A DNA stretch of 64,000 nucleotides from Fomitopsis serialis. Lineage: Eukaryota; Basidiomycota; Agaricomycetes; Polyporales; Fomitopsidaceae. The translations under genes were made by a program, and so were the position numbers. Shown piece by piece: positions 1 to 12,515 of the stretch (positions are counted from its first letter, which is position 1; each line of letters begins with the position of its first letter). A model generated the notes under the pieces. That model had not been told where the DNA came from. It did no database searches and saw nothing but the letters and a program-made list of their open reading frames with translations. The stretch is taken from the NCBI RefSeq assembly GCF_022376445.1, contig NW_025955011.1, positions 1 through 64,000 on the forward strand, given 5' to 3'.

Positions 1-104
1 GTGGTTTCGCTCGTGCAGGTTTCGCGTAGCCTCCTGCTCATCAGCCTCACGTATAGATCGACGTCAAACTCGCTCAGCCACGCTCACAACGCGAGAATTC
101 TCAG

Positions 105-600
105 AGGGCGGGCAGGCAGGGCAGAGCGGTGGGCAAGGTGGTCAAAGCGGCTACGGCGCGGCGGAAACTACGGCGCACAGGGCGGCGGCTTCGCCGGCGC
201 CCCGGCCGCGGCGAGCGCAGGTGGCAACGCACCCTTCGACCCCACACAGCTTGCCCAGCTATACACGTATGATGCAGCAGATGGGCATGAACCCCATGAT
301 GGCAGGAGGCATGAACATGATGGGCGGCATGGGCGGAGGTTCGGCGGTGGGATGAGCGGTGGCCGCATGATGCCTGGCATGGGCATGGGCATGGGTGGCG
401 GTATGAGTCCTGGCATGGGTATGGGCCGCGGCGGCGCAGGTATGGGCGGACCCGGTGCGATGAGCCCTGGAGGAAGCATGGGCCCGAACGTCCCTCGTGG
501 CCCACGCAACGGTCCCGGAGGCCCCGGAGGACCTGCGGGTGTAGGCCCGCAACGCGCCGGCCAGCGCGGTCAGCACAACTACCATCCTTACGCCCGGTGA
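105..600 (+). CDS. 3' end of a Gly/Met-rich protein (5' truncated, frame-broken)
   Basis: Only the 3' end of this gene is in the window; the stop is the TGA at 598-600. A splice acceptor (TTCTCAG) ends at 104, so 105 is taken as the exon start. The product is low complexity: G/Q/S-rich, then G/M-rich (MGMGMGGG-like runs), then G/P/R-rich, ending in HNYHPYAR. Such tails are common in RRM-type RNA-binding proteins, but no RRM is visible, so that role is inference. The frame that makes sense changes three times: about 150-165 (Gly/Gln-rich to GGNYGAQ), about 265 (QLYT to a Met-rich stretch MMQQMGMNPMM) and about 340 (back to FGGGMSGG). Either assembly indels or early decay could explain this. 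The stretch from 1 to 104 reads like intron. Confidence 0.5.
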
Positions 601-1038
601 TTGGACGTCCTTCAAGGACTTTGCGATGTTGCTACGATATTCCGTTGTTGTGTAGTGACTGGCAATAGTTGCGCCCAGTATGACCACCACTTATGTTATG
701 TCCTAAGCTTAGATATTCAGTCCTTAAGGGATAATGTAACTTTGTGGTCGTCGCGTCCTGGCAAGATCGCGTAGAGCAATCATGTTCACCTATCACGCAG
801 TGGAAGCTCTGGAGCACCTCCACTACCTTGCTACTCTCAGCGTGGCCTCGCGCGAAAGCGATGTAGCAATCGCACTGTTAATACTATGAAGGAACATGAC
901 ACGTAGGTCGCCCTAGCTTCTCATTCAAGTAGACATCTTCATTACATTGCATGAGTTCCGTTATAAATCGTGAATACACGTACATACTACCAACAACATC
1001 ATATACGTTTACGAAGAGAATTGACCCTGGCATTGCCA
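601..1038. other. Intergenic, convergent gene ends
   Basis: This lies between the 3' end of the Gly/Met-rich gene (+) and the 3' end of oxalate decarboxylase (-). No further coding signal was seen; it presumably holds both 3' UTRs. Confidence 0.5.
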
Positions 1039-3269
1039 TCACACCTCGGTGGCTCCAACGACGTACGGCTTGATCTTGCTGAGATGCGCGATCGTCTCAT
1101 CGGATATCTGGAGATGCTCCTTGACGAGCGCAGGCGGCGTGAGCGCAAGCCACTGCGGAAAGGTCAGTCTACAATCGGTGATGGTGTAAATAACGGGCCT
1201 GACCTGGTTCAAGCTCACGTCCACCACGAGATCTGTGCCGTCTGCGTTAGATCTGAAGTTACGTTAGATGACAGATGACATACTGTTGTTGAAGATCTCT
1301 AGGTAATGGAGGGTGTCATTGCCGATGTTCTCCACGTAATGACCTATGAGACACGTCAATGGTCAAACGACGAGTGCTGAAGTGGCCGTAGAGAGGACTG
1401 ACCATAGGACGCGGGAACAAATCCGATATCACCGGCCTGTCACATCCACCTAAGAAATATGGCCCACTTGGAGAATAGTAGACTTACCACGTAGTTGAAA
1501 GTCTGAGCGGTCGAACTCGAGGCGAACTCCGTCACACGAGCAGACCCCGATCTGATCATAAGTTAGCTCAAGCAATGTAATGTTTAATGAAGACCACAAA
1601 CATGTAATAGGTCCACTCGTCTTCCGTTGGATGCCACTATGGGTGCCTCAGGAGTCAATACTTAGTCTACTTTGAGTTGTGCGCAAACTCACGTGCAACT
1701 CCCTAATACGAAGACGCGGGGTCAGATTATCAAGAACAGGAAAGGAGTGTGTTTCACGGACCTCATTCCTCCGGGCTCGACCCAAACTTCGGCAAGGGCA
1801 ATTGTAGTAGACACAGTAAAGTTCCGCGAGTCGGCGATCTTGAGAGCGCCTCCAGCGAGCTGTGTTGCATTGGTTTGGGACAGCTTGTAGATGTACGGGT
1901 TTGGCACTTGTCCTTGAGGGTCCTCAGGTGCCGTTGCATCCGGCGACGGAGATTCTGATTACCAACGTGAGTGATGACGTTTTGGCACAAGCGCATCAAC
2001 TCACCACCGGGGAAGATGTATAGTTGCTCGCCGGGAATATCGTTCCAAGCCGCCAAACTCGTTCCGAAGTTTTTGGCTATGACCTCCTTCGGCGTGTGCG
2101 CCAGCCAGTCTGTCAGCTGTAGGAGGCTGTTAGGCGCGATGCAAAAGATCAGCACTAAACAACGACTCACAAGGAATGTAGAGCCGTCACTGAAGTCACC
2201 ATTGTCGAAGATCTGCTACGGAGTGAACCCCAGTCGATAACGCACTTGAAGGAGAGCGGACATACGAGGAGAAACTCGGATCCGCCTTCCGTCTGATTCG
2301 TCGCCTGAAGGCTGTGAGGAATACCCGGCGGGAAGTACCATAAGTCGCCAGGTCCCTGAACCGAGGTCAGGGAAGCAAGACCGCTGAACGCAATGCTCGT
2401 ACCACGGTGCCCACGAAGTTGCGTCCATCTTGGTCTACCGCTGAGACTTGTGTGTAGCCCTAAACAGAAAGCGCGTCAGTATATCTGACTCCAAAGTATT
2501 GCGGTAGCCAGCTAACACTCAGTACATACGCCCACTGCAATATGGGTTAGTCACACATCGTCTTGGATTGTAAGTAGTGACTCGCCTCGGACGTCTTATG
2601 CCAATGCAGCTCGCTGTGATGGTGCAGCTAAGCTTATGTAATTCAGCAAACACGCATTCTTGCCGCTTACCGAATAGCTCCGGGTTCCAAGCGCATGTCG
2701 ACACCAGCCATAGCTGTGAATGTCTCAGCAAACATCTGGTGTATAACGAATTACCAACGCACATGTGGCTACGGGCATTTGATTGACTATTGGAGACCAC
2801 GACCTTAGCAGTGGAAAACAATACGACCGTGACCGTGCTGAGATACGTACTGTTCTGTTGACGAGCAAAACCGCCAGTGTTCAGACGCGTTGGACTCAGA
2901 CTGAATGGCCATTTCACGTTGGGACTAGGGGGCTGTTAGTAGGCGAAGGCTCTATGTAAGTGTAACATACATCGTGTTCTGGTCCGTAGTAGGCGGCGCG
3001 AGGAGATCTGGGTTCTGCTGCTGAAGCGGGACATTCTGCTGGGCCAAGATGGTCCCACCGAGCTGTCCGCGTATGGGCTGAGGGTTGGTGTCCGTCGTAG
3101 TGTTCCACAGGATACCGTTGGGGTTGTCACTAGCAAGAGCGACGGTCTCGCTAGGCTCCGCGGCAGACGCTACGCTTGACCCAGACGCTGATATGGCGGC
3201 CGGGGCAGCAGCCGTCAGGCAAGAGGCGAACACGGCAGTGAGCACGAATGATAGGAGTCTAGACATCAT
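1039..3269 (-). CDS. Oxalate decarboxylase, secreted bicupin
   Basis: Converts oxalate to formate and CO2 with manganese. Wood-decay fungi use it to control secreted oxalate. The start MMSRLLSFVLTAVF gives a signal peptide, so the protein is secreted. Spliced exons (high to low coordinates) read: [69 protein letters not shown] (first cupin metal site HWH), GDLWYFPPGIPHSLQAT, then second cupin [40 protein letters not shown] and tail QWLALTPPALVKEHL. Both metal-binding motifs are complete. The gene has well over ten short introns. Two are unusual: a GC-AG intron at 2535-2585 and a 10 nt exon at 1693-1702 that supplies the REL-H of the second metal site. An upstream ATG at 3359 is in frame but would hide the signal peptide. 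The gene looks functional. Confidence 0.93.
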
Positions 3270-3314
3270 GGGACAGGATGTACGAGGCCTAGCAAGACAC
3301 AATGTAGGGGTCAG

Positions 3315-3322
3315 CTTATATA
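3315..3322 (-). promoter_or_regulatory. TATA box of the oxalate decarboxylase gene
   Basis: On the minus strand this reads TATATAAG, about 45-50 bases upstream of the chosen ATG at 3269. That spacing supports the shorter start, because the longer in-frame start at 3359 lies upstream of this box. Confidence 0.55.
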
Positions 3323-6302
3323 CCGGCAAGGTGCAAGATAAGCGCACACAGAACACCACTGCTCACCTTCCTGCAGTTTGAAACACCGTGACAAATTCAG
3401 CACGACATTGTGTCGTTGCGCAGCTTGCGCTAACGCTTCATGCGAGGGACGGAACTCATGTATCCGTCACAACGGTGTATGGGGGGGCTGAATTGAGGTG
3501 CCGAGCAGCAAACATGACCACGAGCTGCTGCGTGCAAGGGTAATCATTTCAACTAGCCTCGGTAGCCAACTTCTCGTCCTAAAGACGGCCTTTCAGCGCT
3601 TTTTGAATACGTTGGCGAATAACAGCAAGCAGACCTTTACGCGCTCTGACACCACTAGTAGCTTCGTGGCCTCTGCTTCATAGACATATCTTGCTTCGGC
3701 ATGATCCTGTCAAATCCAATCGGATGGCACGGGGAAACAGTAGCGGTAGAACGTCCGATGGGGTAACCACAGACACGGCGGCGAGCCATAGGTCGGCAAA
3801 TGGTACCGATGCCCGCGGAAGTTGACCCCAGAATGAAATCTTCCTAATTTGAACTCCTGCGGGTGTTATTTTGAGAATGAAGTCGAACAACGTCGCACAA
3901 AGAACTCATGTTAATCCCTGATTCCAATTCCTCTCTGCCCAACATCTTGGACATCCACATGAAGGGCTCCGAGTGAGAACTAAGTGGCGCGCGTCAGCTA
4001 GTCGCCATGCGATACGAAAAGCTATGCACCAACGTTACACCCCACTCAGCAACCAGAAGCGATTACGTATGATATATGAACTCTGCACGGTATGCGGGCG
4101 CTCAATTCAATGCGGTTACAACCAATAACTTCTGTTGTTCGTTCCGTTGCGGTCGGAAGTCGTTGTCAAATGTACGGGGCGGTCACTAGTGTATCAACAG
4201 CCACGCTGTTACCTGTAGGTTGTCGCCGTCTCGCCACCGTGTTCCCTATCGCAATTGGTGGATCTGAATCTGTGTTGTGGAGTTGTGAACACGTTCAGCC
4301 TACAGTCAACGGCATTCCTACCACGCGACGGCCCCTACTACGTACAATTAGCAGCAACGTGGCGGACTTGGACCTGAAAGTCATGGTCGCAGGTATCTTG
4401 ACTCGCCTTCTGCTGTGCAATGCGGTACACTGTGAACTAGATGGCGCCCGCTCAGAACGCCATCTCCGGCCCGTTACATCGTGCAAGTATGGAGTGATGG
4501 CGACACCTTTCAAATGACAGTGCATGAGGTTTTTTCATAAGCGCAGAGCATGGACCATACCACTCTCATATCAATGGGTAGAGATGCCAGCGTGCTAGAG
4601 CAGATGATCAGACTCGGATGATCGAGGAAAGGCACGTCCGTAAGAGCACTTGTGGGAGTTGTGACACGGAACATCGGTCGTCTCGGAACTTTCAGGAACC
4701 TTCTACAAGAAAGAGCAGGATACAAATTCCAATTACAAGCGAAAGCGGTGCCCGGACTCAGATAAGTTGACTCGAATGCGAAATCGATGCTTGAGCCTGT
4801 TGAAACTTGACTTAGATGCAATACGTCGAGAAATGGTGGAGTAGCATCGGACATACCTGCTATGCCACTCTTCATTTTTCAAATCGGAGACAATGATTTC
4901 AGGAGGTCCTGAGGAGGACTGCGCATCGAAGGTCCGAAGGCCAGAAGCATAGACGTGAGAGAGGTCTGCTTATCAGGGTCAGCACCTACCATGTGCTCGC
5001 GGGTACGTACCGCCCAGGAATCGTGAATGTACACAGCTACCGCCTCAGCGCGCTCGCGCGACGCGCAACGTCCAGATGTCAGGACCTTCGAAGCATGCCG
5101 ATGGGTCTCAGGCTCCCAGTGCGCAACCTGAGCTCTGAGTCACCGATCTGCTTTCACGTTGCATTAGCACTGTCAGTGAAGCTCGAGCCACGACGGGGAT
5201 AGTAGAGATGTAGGCCAGTATGTCTGTTTGGTAAATAGCCAGGTCTGACAGAAGTCACACGCACTGAGGAATCTGTACGCATTTGAAATTGATTTTTGAG
5301 CGTTGCGTGTATTGACCCGATCAGATCTGGAGACGGTCACGGGAACATGTACGACGCGGCCACAGAACGGCTAACCATTTAGGCTCAGCGGTGTTAGTAT
5401 CGCGACTGTAGTTCACCGCAAGTCTACGGCTATACAGCAATGTAGCATCTTCGATCGCAGGATACCGTCTTCCAAGCCCCGGTATTAATGAACAGCTCGC
5501 TAATTTCAATCATGATAACGTCGCATACTTAGCTTGCGCCTCTCCTTAGTAAGCGACTTGCCATGGGCCCGAGAGGGGCGGCGACTTAGCGTGTCATTGA
5601 CAGTGTCGGAACAGACATGCCAGAAGTCGTTTGTACGCTAACAGCGGCGGAGCGTCCCGATAGCGACCTAACGACCTATTTTGACCCGTGAAGCTTGCGT
5701 CCGAGCGTCGCAGTAATCAGATGGGCCTCCGAGTCTTAGCGAGTCATCGGCGAAAGCGTTCACCTCGAGTATGAAATTTCTATCGCTGAGAGCACACTTA
5801 TATTCCGGGCCAGCAACACTGCGTATGTCAACGGGCATTGCAAGTCGGAGTCGCCCATTTCTTCTATATCTGTGGGGCGCGCGCTCAGGTATATTCTCGT
5901 ATCATCTAAGTACAACATCATTGGATCACACTTCTTCCTTCTCTGCTGTGGATAAGCTATACTACTACTACTACTTAGCTGGCATTAACGTTCGGCTCGG
6001 ATATAAAACTTGACCGTCAACTGGCTGGCATCACAAGCCTAAGAAAGTACTCACCGGTCCCTGATACATAATGTCAGTGTGATGCTTTGAATAGAACTGG
6101 GGGCAGGGGACGAGGCACGTTAATCAATACAAGTCGAGCATTGATAGTACACCATAACTGCTCCATGAGCGAGCTTCTTTCCTTGCCGAGGTACAGCCAA
6201 ACTCTAAATATACACCTGTGCAGGCTATTCATAGTGGTTCGTCTGGCGGCACATCCGCTTGTACGCAAGCCGGCCAATCTTACACGCCGCTCATCCCATA
6301 TT
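3323..6302. other. 3 kb gene-poor stretch
   Basis: Open frames here are short and none resembles a known family; no splice-consistent chain was found. The left end holds the oxalate decarboxylase promoter. A short TAC trinucleotide run lies near 5958-5977 and a TATAAAA motif near 6001. There is no visible terminal repeat. Decayed or non-coding sequence is the simplest reading. Confidence 0.4.
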
Positions 6303-7454
6303 CTACACCCTCGTCACGGACCACAGGAGCGCGTAAAATTTCGTGCCCGGTTCCGCCTTAATGTCTCTTCTCTCTATCTGCTTCAGCTCCGCCTCTACCC
6401 GCACAGTGCCCTTCTCGAAAACCACACCGTCCCAGAGCTCCGTCCAGCTATCCGGACAGTGGCAGAACATGTACGTTCCGGTCTGGCCCGGGACACCCTG
6501 TTCAGTTTCGAAGCCCTTCTCCTGGCGCCCGCCATGCATGCCGAAGACGAGTGAACCGGGTTGTGGTGAGAGAAGCCCTGCGAGAGCGCGCGCCAGCTGA
6601 AGCTGCTTTGCTTCGTCGAAGAGATGGAAGAGCGAAGACGCGTGGATGGCGGAGACACGCCCGAGTAGCGGTGTCAGAGTTGTGAGCCGAGACAGCTGCG
6701 GTGCCGGTGACTCGAGAAGCGAATAGAAGGGCGGTTCAGACTGTATAAAGTTAGGGTCAAAGGCGTCGCCGGGGATGAAAGGGACCGGGAATGTCTCTGG
6801 GTCAGTGTTGAAGAGACGATGTCCGAGCTTCCAGAAATCTTGCGAGCGGAGATGAAGATATTTTTGTATGAGCAGAAGCAGAATCCTGTACTCGCCTGAT
6901 TCCAAGTCTGACGCAATGCAGTTCTCCCTTGGATAGCCATCGGCAATAGCTTTCCTAACATCGTTTCCGACTAAGACGCCGTGATGCACATATAGACATG
7001 CTGGAGATAGGCAATGCAAACGTACAGCAGCATCCGATGTCCAAGAATATAGCTCCTTCGCGCTCCTTCCCGAGACGCAACAGCTTCGGGTAGGCCGGCA
7101 GACGCGATATTTTGAGCCTGCAGAGCGCGTACGTGAATTGGGCGACACGCACTGATATTAGTTTTTCGGCGCGCATACCTCATGAAGGCAAATCGACGAA
7201 TGCACGGGTACGGATATACCTGCCCCAATTCACAGTATGACTAGCATTATTCGGTGACACCAATACATGCATACCGTCTCATACGCGTCCGTCTGGATCC
7301 TGGTGATATGGTCCTTCAGGGCCTGGTCATCAGCGATCCCGGTTTGCGACTTGTAGAAGGTGAGCTCCTCGTCATCCGGGTTGTAATAACTCTCGTCCAA
7401 CGGAGGCTTCCCGGATATGATGTTGATCGCTGTCTTGGATTGAGACTCGGACAT
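6303..7454 (-). CDS. SAM-dependent methyltransferase, fungal secondary-metabolite type
   Basis: Class I methyltransferase of the kind found beside fungal polyketide or terpenoid genes (similar in layout to AusD-type enzymes). Start MSESQSKTAINIISGKPPLDE at 7454. The spliced protein continues YYNPDDEELTFYKSQTGI, YPYPCIRRFAFMRLKISRLPAY, then the SAM site FLDIGCCFGNDVRKAIADGYP, SDLES/DFWKLGHRLFN, FPVPFIPGDAFDPNF, and ends FYALLWSVTRV. The glycine loop (DIGCCFGND) and the following acidic motif are intact. The exon junction SDLES/DFWKLGH needs a GC-AG intron (6839-6895, 57 nt, CAG|GCGAGT). This intron is a multiple of three without stops, so retaining it would add 19 residues. About 290 residues, usual for the family. 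No biosynthetic partner is adjacent; substrate unknown. Confidence 0.8.
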
Positions 7455-9273
7455 GGTGGTAGGCAATTGCAAGCAGCCGCAGCGGTCGCGGGTCGCGGAC
7501 GATCCGCTGCGGCGGTCCGTCATTGTCCGGTTAGCCACCGACGCGTCGCGCAGCATCACGTGGCCAACAGGAGGCGGGAAGACGGTAAGAATCTGATTTG
7601 CACTCGCAGTATTGCACGAACTTGGCACGAACATTGACAATGCTCTCATCCCATCTTGATTTCCAGACATATACGAAGGCAACATGGGTATCCTCCATGT
7701 CGCACATGAGTACTTATCGTCATTTGGTCCGGTAACCTGGGATACTAGCTTTCCCATGTACTACTAGGGCGTAAATGCTGACCCGGGACCAACTCAAGCT
7801 GCCGAGCTCTGCGCGGGTGAGTGCGGACTATAGGCATACTACGTGCGATGTACTGCCAATCATGGTAGGTGCTTTCTGTCTAGGGACATGACATATAGTA
7901 CTACTCAAACGTTGAACAGGTACCATTAGTAACCTGCCTGCCGCCCCTGCCAGCTCCGAGTCATGATATGACATTCCAAGCACCATTTACTTACAAAACG
8001 AACAGTGAGATCCATTTTGTTTTATGCCCAGGAAGGACTCACCTGAAGTCTACGCCGCATCCTTGCTCAGATCCGAATCTTGGTGGTACCTCGATCGCTC
8101 CGGACACGATCTACGACGAGATCGGTGCACGCCGATCCCGTTGCATCGACGTCTTTATTTCTGCCGATTTGCAAAGCACGTCCGGAAGGCATGGGTCCCG
8201 TCTAAGATCCGCGAAGCTTCAATCGACCGCCGGAGCTTCGACATCTAGTCCAAGATCGTCGCAATTACGATGGTGCCCTTAGGGCCGCTCTAATTCCGCG
8301 GTCTATGTTTATTAACCCGATTTAATTGACGGACGCGAGACAGGCATCGTCTTTGTCTCGGTTAATTGCCTGCACTGTCAGCCCTGTAATCTTCACGGAG
8401 CGACGTTTCCCCGGCATCAATGTCGCGACGGCGGCTGCTTGGTGCATCGACACATCACCGATGAGCCAACCTCAAACGCGTCATGTATGGCAGTGCATCC
8501 ACGGTTGGGCTCCTGCTCTATGTTTGAGATGCCACTGCTCGGGCTATCCTTCTGTGTCCCCGTTCAATTCGACAGCTTGGTATGGAACCATTGATCCCAA
8601 ATAGCCTAACATCGGTGGACATCGTGAGTTCATCTTTGTGCTTAGGCTGGAGACTTTTTGACATTGTCCGTTATAATTGGTCGAGGAACCGGCAGAACAC
8701 CTGAACTAAAAGATGGAAGCTCAAGCTTGATGCAGAAGATTAGGTGGAATAATGGCCGCTAGTGGGCAGCAAGTCCGAATTCGGAAAGTATTCGGTGCAT
8801 GGAATGAAGTGAGTCTCAAAAACAGTGCCTCCGTCATCAATCCATCATAGCCTCTGTATGCAGATTGTCACTGCATTCCTTCACACGTCTAGCTGTCACT
8901 GTGGCTTATGTGACCTACGGTCAGCCTGTGGTTGTGTGTGCGGTGCAGCCGGTCCCGGTGGCCGACGCCGGGCGTCGGTACAGCTATACTTTCACGGGAT
9001 AGTTTTTGCGACTGAAAGAACTGCCATCATAGTGTGGCATGACCACCGCATGATAGGATGTCATATATTACATGCGATGGACTTCGTTCATTGCAATGCA
9101 GATGCCCATGAAGCGAACTACATTCTCAGTGCCATTGCGCCGTTGTGGCGTGAATGGCCGGAGTTGGACAGATGTCACGTGCCGAACCCCGTCTTCCCAA
9201 TTTAGTAACCTCTGTTGAACCTGCTCGGTGGGGTCTGTCCGAGTCGCCCACTTGCGTTACTCGCGCGCAGTCA
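7455..9273. other. Promoter region and 1.8 kb without recognised genes
   Basis: The first few hundred bases are upstream of the methyltransferase. Short open frames exist (for example 8024-8248 and 8326-8604), but they match no family I recognise and lack convincing splice context. Confidence 0.4.
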
Positions 9274-9279
9274 TATAAA
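9274..9279 (+). promoter_or_regulatory. TATA box
   Basis: TATAAA about 100 bases before the ATG at 9378, in a context typical of a basidiomycete core promoter. Confidence 0.5.
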
Positions 9280-9377
9280 AGCGACGCTGGCCTGAAACAC
9301 CCACGCTCATTCTCTACGCTCTCTAGTCCTCCTCCCGAATATTCACATTCCTTAGACCGACGTGTTCCTGGCACTAC

Positions 9378-11607
9378 ATGTCTGCAAGCGAACCCCAGAC
9401 GCACCAGCTTGGCCAGAGCTCAGTACCGTTTCCATCATCCAGTACCTCGCAGGGCGCACAGATGCAAGGTAGTGTTTTCTTAAACTTTGTAGACGAGCAA
9501 GGGCTGAGCGGTCACCAGAGTCTGAGTCGTCTTCGTCAAACCAGACAAGCTCGGACAAGCTGTCGGCGCTACCGACTCAGTCATCACCCGGTCTTGGACG
9601 ACTGCGCTCGCCCAGCCGCATTGTCCGTCGCAGCATGGACATGTCTAGCTCACTGTCCTCTATTGACTCGCCGGGCTCAGCCGGTACTCAAGGTCGGCAT
9701 CAGGTCCCACCCTACACGCGTGCCAGCGAGTCGGACGGTTCGATTGGCGTTGGGACGACGCGGCAGAGGCAGTCTTTGGAGAGCGACCACACGTCTCTGC
9801 CAGCTACTCTCCAAGGTATTAGGCAAGGTAAGGAGGTCGCCGCCCGAAAGCGAGTCTATGCACTGAGTTGCTTGAATAACTGTATCGTACACAGCTATTG
9901 CGGCGAGACGCCCTCATCGTCGCAGCCAGTCGGCAACCCGCTCCCCATCTCCCTTGTCAGGAGAGGGCTCTGTCGGTACCAAGCAGACACCGCAGCAGCC
10001 CTCTGACCTCCGTATACACAATCTGCGCAACCTTTCTCCGAGGCCCGGCAAGGAAACACAAACACCGACCTCTCGATCCCCGTCCCAATCCAGAGCTGCA
10101 TCGCCTCTTCGTCGTCTCGGATGGGCACTGCATCGGCACCACACTCGCGAGGAACCCTTCATTCCTGTGGATCCATTCCGTCTGAGCGCCTTCAACAGAG
10201 GTAGCAGATGCGCCAGTGCACGGAAGGATAACGAAGACGAAGACAGCAATTCTAACGCTCGAACCTTCGGGTGTCTTCCCTTACCAGCGAGTGCAAAGGC
10301 TGGAGACAAGTCGGCTGAGTCGGACAGCGGCTGGTTCACGCTCGCCAGCGATACACAAATCTTCCTTTGCGACAGCCTTCCTCGTCAGGCATACCTCATC
10401 TTGCTACTAGGGCTGCCTGCGTTGTACTGGTCGCGCGTCGCTCGAGTGTTCGAAGATGCGGAGGTCAGCAAACCCGACGTTCGGCGCATGATCGACGCGT
10501 CGATCTCGAACGCGTTTCACATTCCTACTTTGTATCAATCTGCGTCGCGGGGCCGCTCCGTGCCTCATACGCACACGGTGCTCCTGCCCTTCCCCGAAGA
10601 CTGGAACCCAGAAACGGTCTCACCAGCGCTGGTGCGCTTCAAACACTCATGGGAGCAGTTCGTGGACTCTCTCCTCCGCGAGTGGAAGACCCTCAATTTG
10701 GTGTCTGCGCTTCTGTGCACGTGCGTATTGATCATCTCCGCACCCCCTCGCAAGAGGTCCGCTCTTCCCTTTTCTTCCGTGTGCAAATAGTGACTATAAC
10801 CCACTCACATTTGTGCAATCTTGTTGATACAGGGCGATCTTGACGATGTTTCAAGTGAACGACGCGGACGACGACCCACTGACACGCTCAGCCGCGCTGT
10901 TTGGCCTGATCTTCGCGCTCATGAGTCTCATCTATGGATGTGTCTTCATCGTACAGTTTGGAACGATGCGTACCATGGACAGAGCATCCCGCTGGGCTGA
11001 GGTACGTTTGCGTACTGCATTCAGCAGGCTGCGATACGAATTTATCTTACAGGAAGCGCAGAGATCCAAGACCTCCATCCTGTGGAACATCTGGGTCTTG
11101 CTCGCGACGCCTGCTATCTGGCTAGCATGGTCCATGATTGCTTTCTGCGTGTCCATCCTCTCCTTCGTCTGGCGAACCGGCGCGGCGTCAGACCAGACTC
11201 CCCCCGCTCCCTTGACCCGCACACAGGCCATCGGCGTACGCACGGCTATCACAGCGGTGTTCGCCCTCGGACTTCTTTGTTTCGCAATGATTATCCGCAC
11301 GTTCCGTTCCTATCATGATGCTCGTGGGCACCGGCGGAGACTCGAGGACCCCCTCCTGGGCGAGCGCGGGAGGGCTCCGGAAAGGGAGAGGCGGGATGCG
11401 ATGGAGGAGCCGAGGGAGCGGGAGAAGGCCCTGTCTCCATCCTCTGTGGGCCTTGGCCTCGGGCTCACAGGGCTTTCAGACCACGCGCTGAGCTCACCGA
11501 GGATGGGGCTGGCCAGTGTGGCTCTGAGAGAGGTCGACTCAGAGAAGGGCGACTTTCAGACTGCCGAGGGCGGAAGGGGCCGCGGAACGCTGTCTCCCAA
11601 GCTGTGA
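9378..11607 (+). CDS. Multi-pass membrane protein, conserved hypothetical
   Basis: I do not recognise a named family. The start is MSASEPQTHQLGQ at 9378, with an intron after the first ~30 codons (GTAGTG...TTTGTAG). The N-terminal half is Ser/Arg/Pro-rich and probably disordered and cytosolic. The C-terminal half has several hydrophobic segments: AYLILLLGLPALYW, LNLVSALLCTAILTMF (across an intron, ...LLCT/AILT, acceptor near 10832), FGLIFALMSLIYGCVFIVQF, WVLLATPAIWLAWSMIAF and AVFALGLLCFAMII. A charged tail rich in Arg/Glu follows, ending GRGTLSPKL. The last intron, near 11001-11051, is a multiple of three and open, so splicing there rests on the GTACGT/TTACAG sites. Likely an integral membrane protein of unknown function. 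Confidence 0.7.
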
Positions 11608-12515
11608 ATCATGTCATCGGGCACACCCAGCACTGGCTTGTATTTTGCACTGTAGCATGGTGAGTCTTGGTTCGGTCTAGAGCATTGGGGAAAGGCTGAC
11701 ATAAAGCATCGTAGCACTCGAAGTAGCATAAATTTCTCGTACTCTGTCAACATGATCTGTCTCGCCCACACTCTTTTCTGTAGCTATATCCATCAATATC
11801 CAGGAGTGGATAACGTCTTGTCGCGATACCATTGTCATGTCATACATAAGCTTAGCCAAACGGACCGCATTCCCCCCCAACCCCTCGTCGCATTGTAGCT
11901 TTATGTTGTAGCTATCTGCGACTTCGTGTACCTTACCTTACATACCCACCGCCATATAGTGCATGCATGTAAAGCATAGGATTCCGTTTCATGAACGCAT
12001 TGGATAGGAATGAAGAATGTTGAAGACCACAGCCATTGAGATGCATTCGACGGACATGAGACTCGTAACACTGAACGGCGATATTGTCTGGCGGGCGAGC
12101 ACTTCGACCCGCAGCCATATAGAGTATATTGTCCAGGGTTGTTCATCGTAGCACTGTCCGTGACAATAAGTTACAAAAGGAGCGGATGGACTCTGACTGG
12201 CAGGTACGCAAGCGAGAGGACAGTCACCGCACTAACGAAGAACAAAGCACTATAAATAGTCGTAATGTCACGGCAAGTGCGACCTGGCAAGCAGGTTGCG
12301 ATCAGCGTCAGGAAGACTCAGATACAAACGGAGAACTCACGAAAGACTAGTACGATAAATATAAAGTCAAGGCAGGGAGTACAAAAGAATGGCCAGTTAA
12401 GGTAGAACTGTCGCAATGCACAATGCGGTGGGGCGTCGATGCGTCGTATGGCGTCGCGGGGCTTCGTGATCGGTCGTTACAAACATGCAGGTCCGGGTGT
12501 GACGGGGAGGTATGC
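11608..12515. other. Intergenic between convergent gene ends
   Basis: This holds the 3' ends of the membrane-protein gene (+) and the SH3 gene (-). No coding signal beyond short chance frames. Confidence 0.5.

Noticed and set aside
3270..3359. Longer N-terminus for oxalate decarboxylase
   Set aside because: The extra start lies upstream of the TATA box and would bury the signal peptide.
5955..5980. TAC trinucleotide run as a notable repeat
   Set aside because: Only about five units; too short to be informative.
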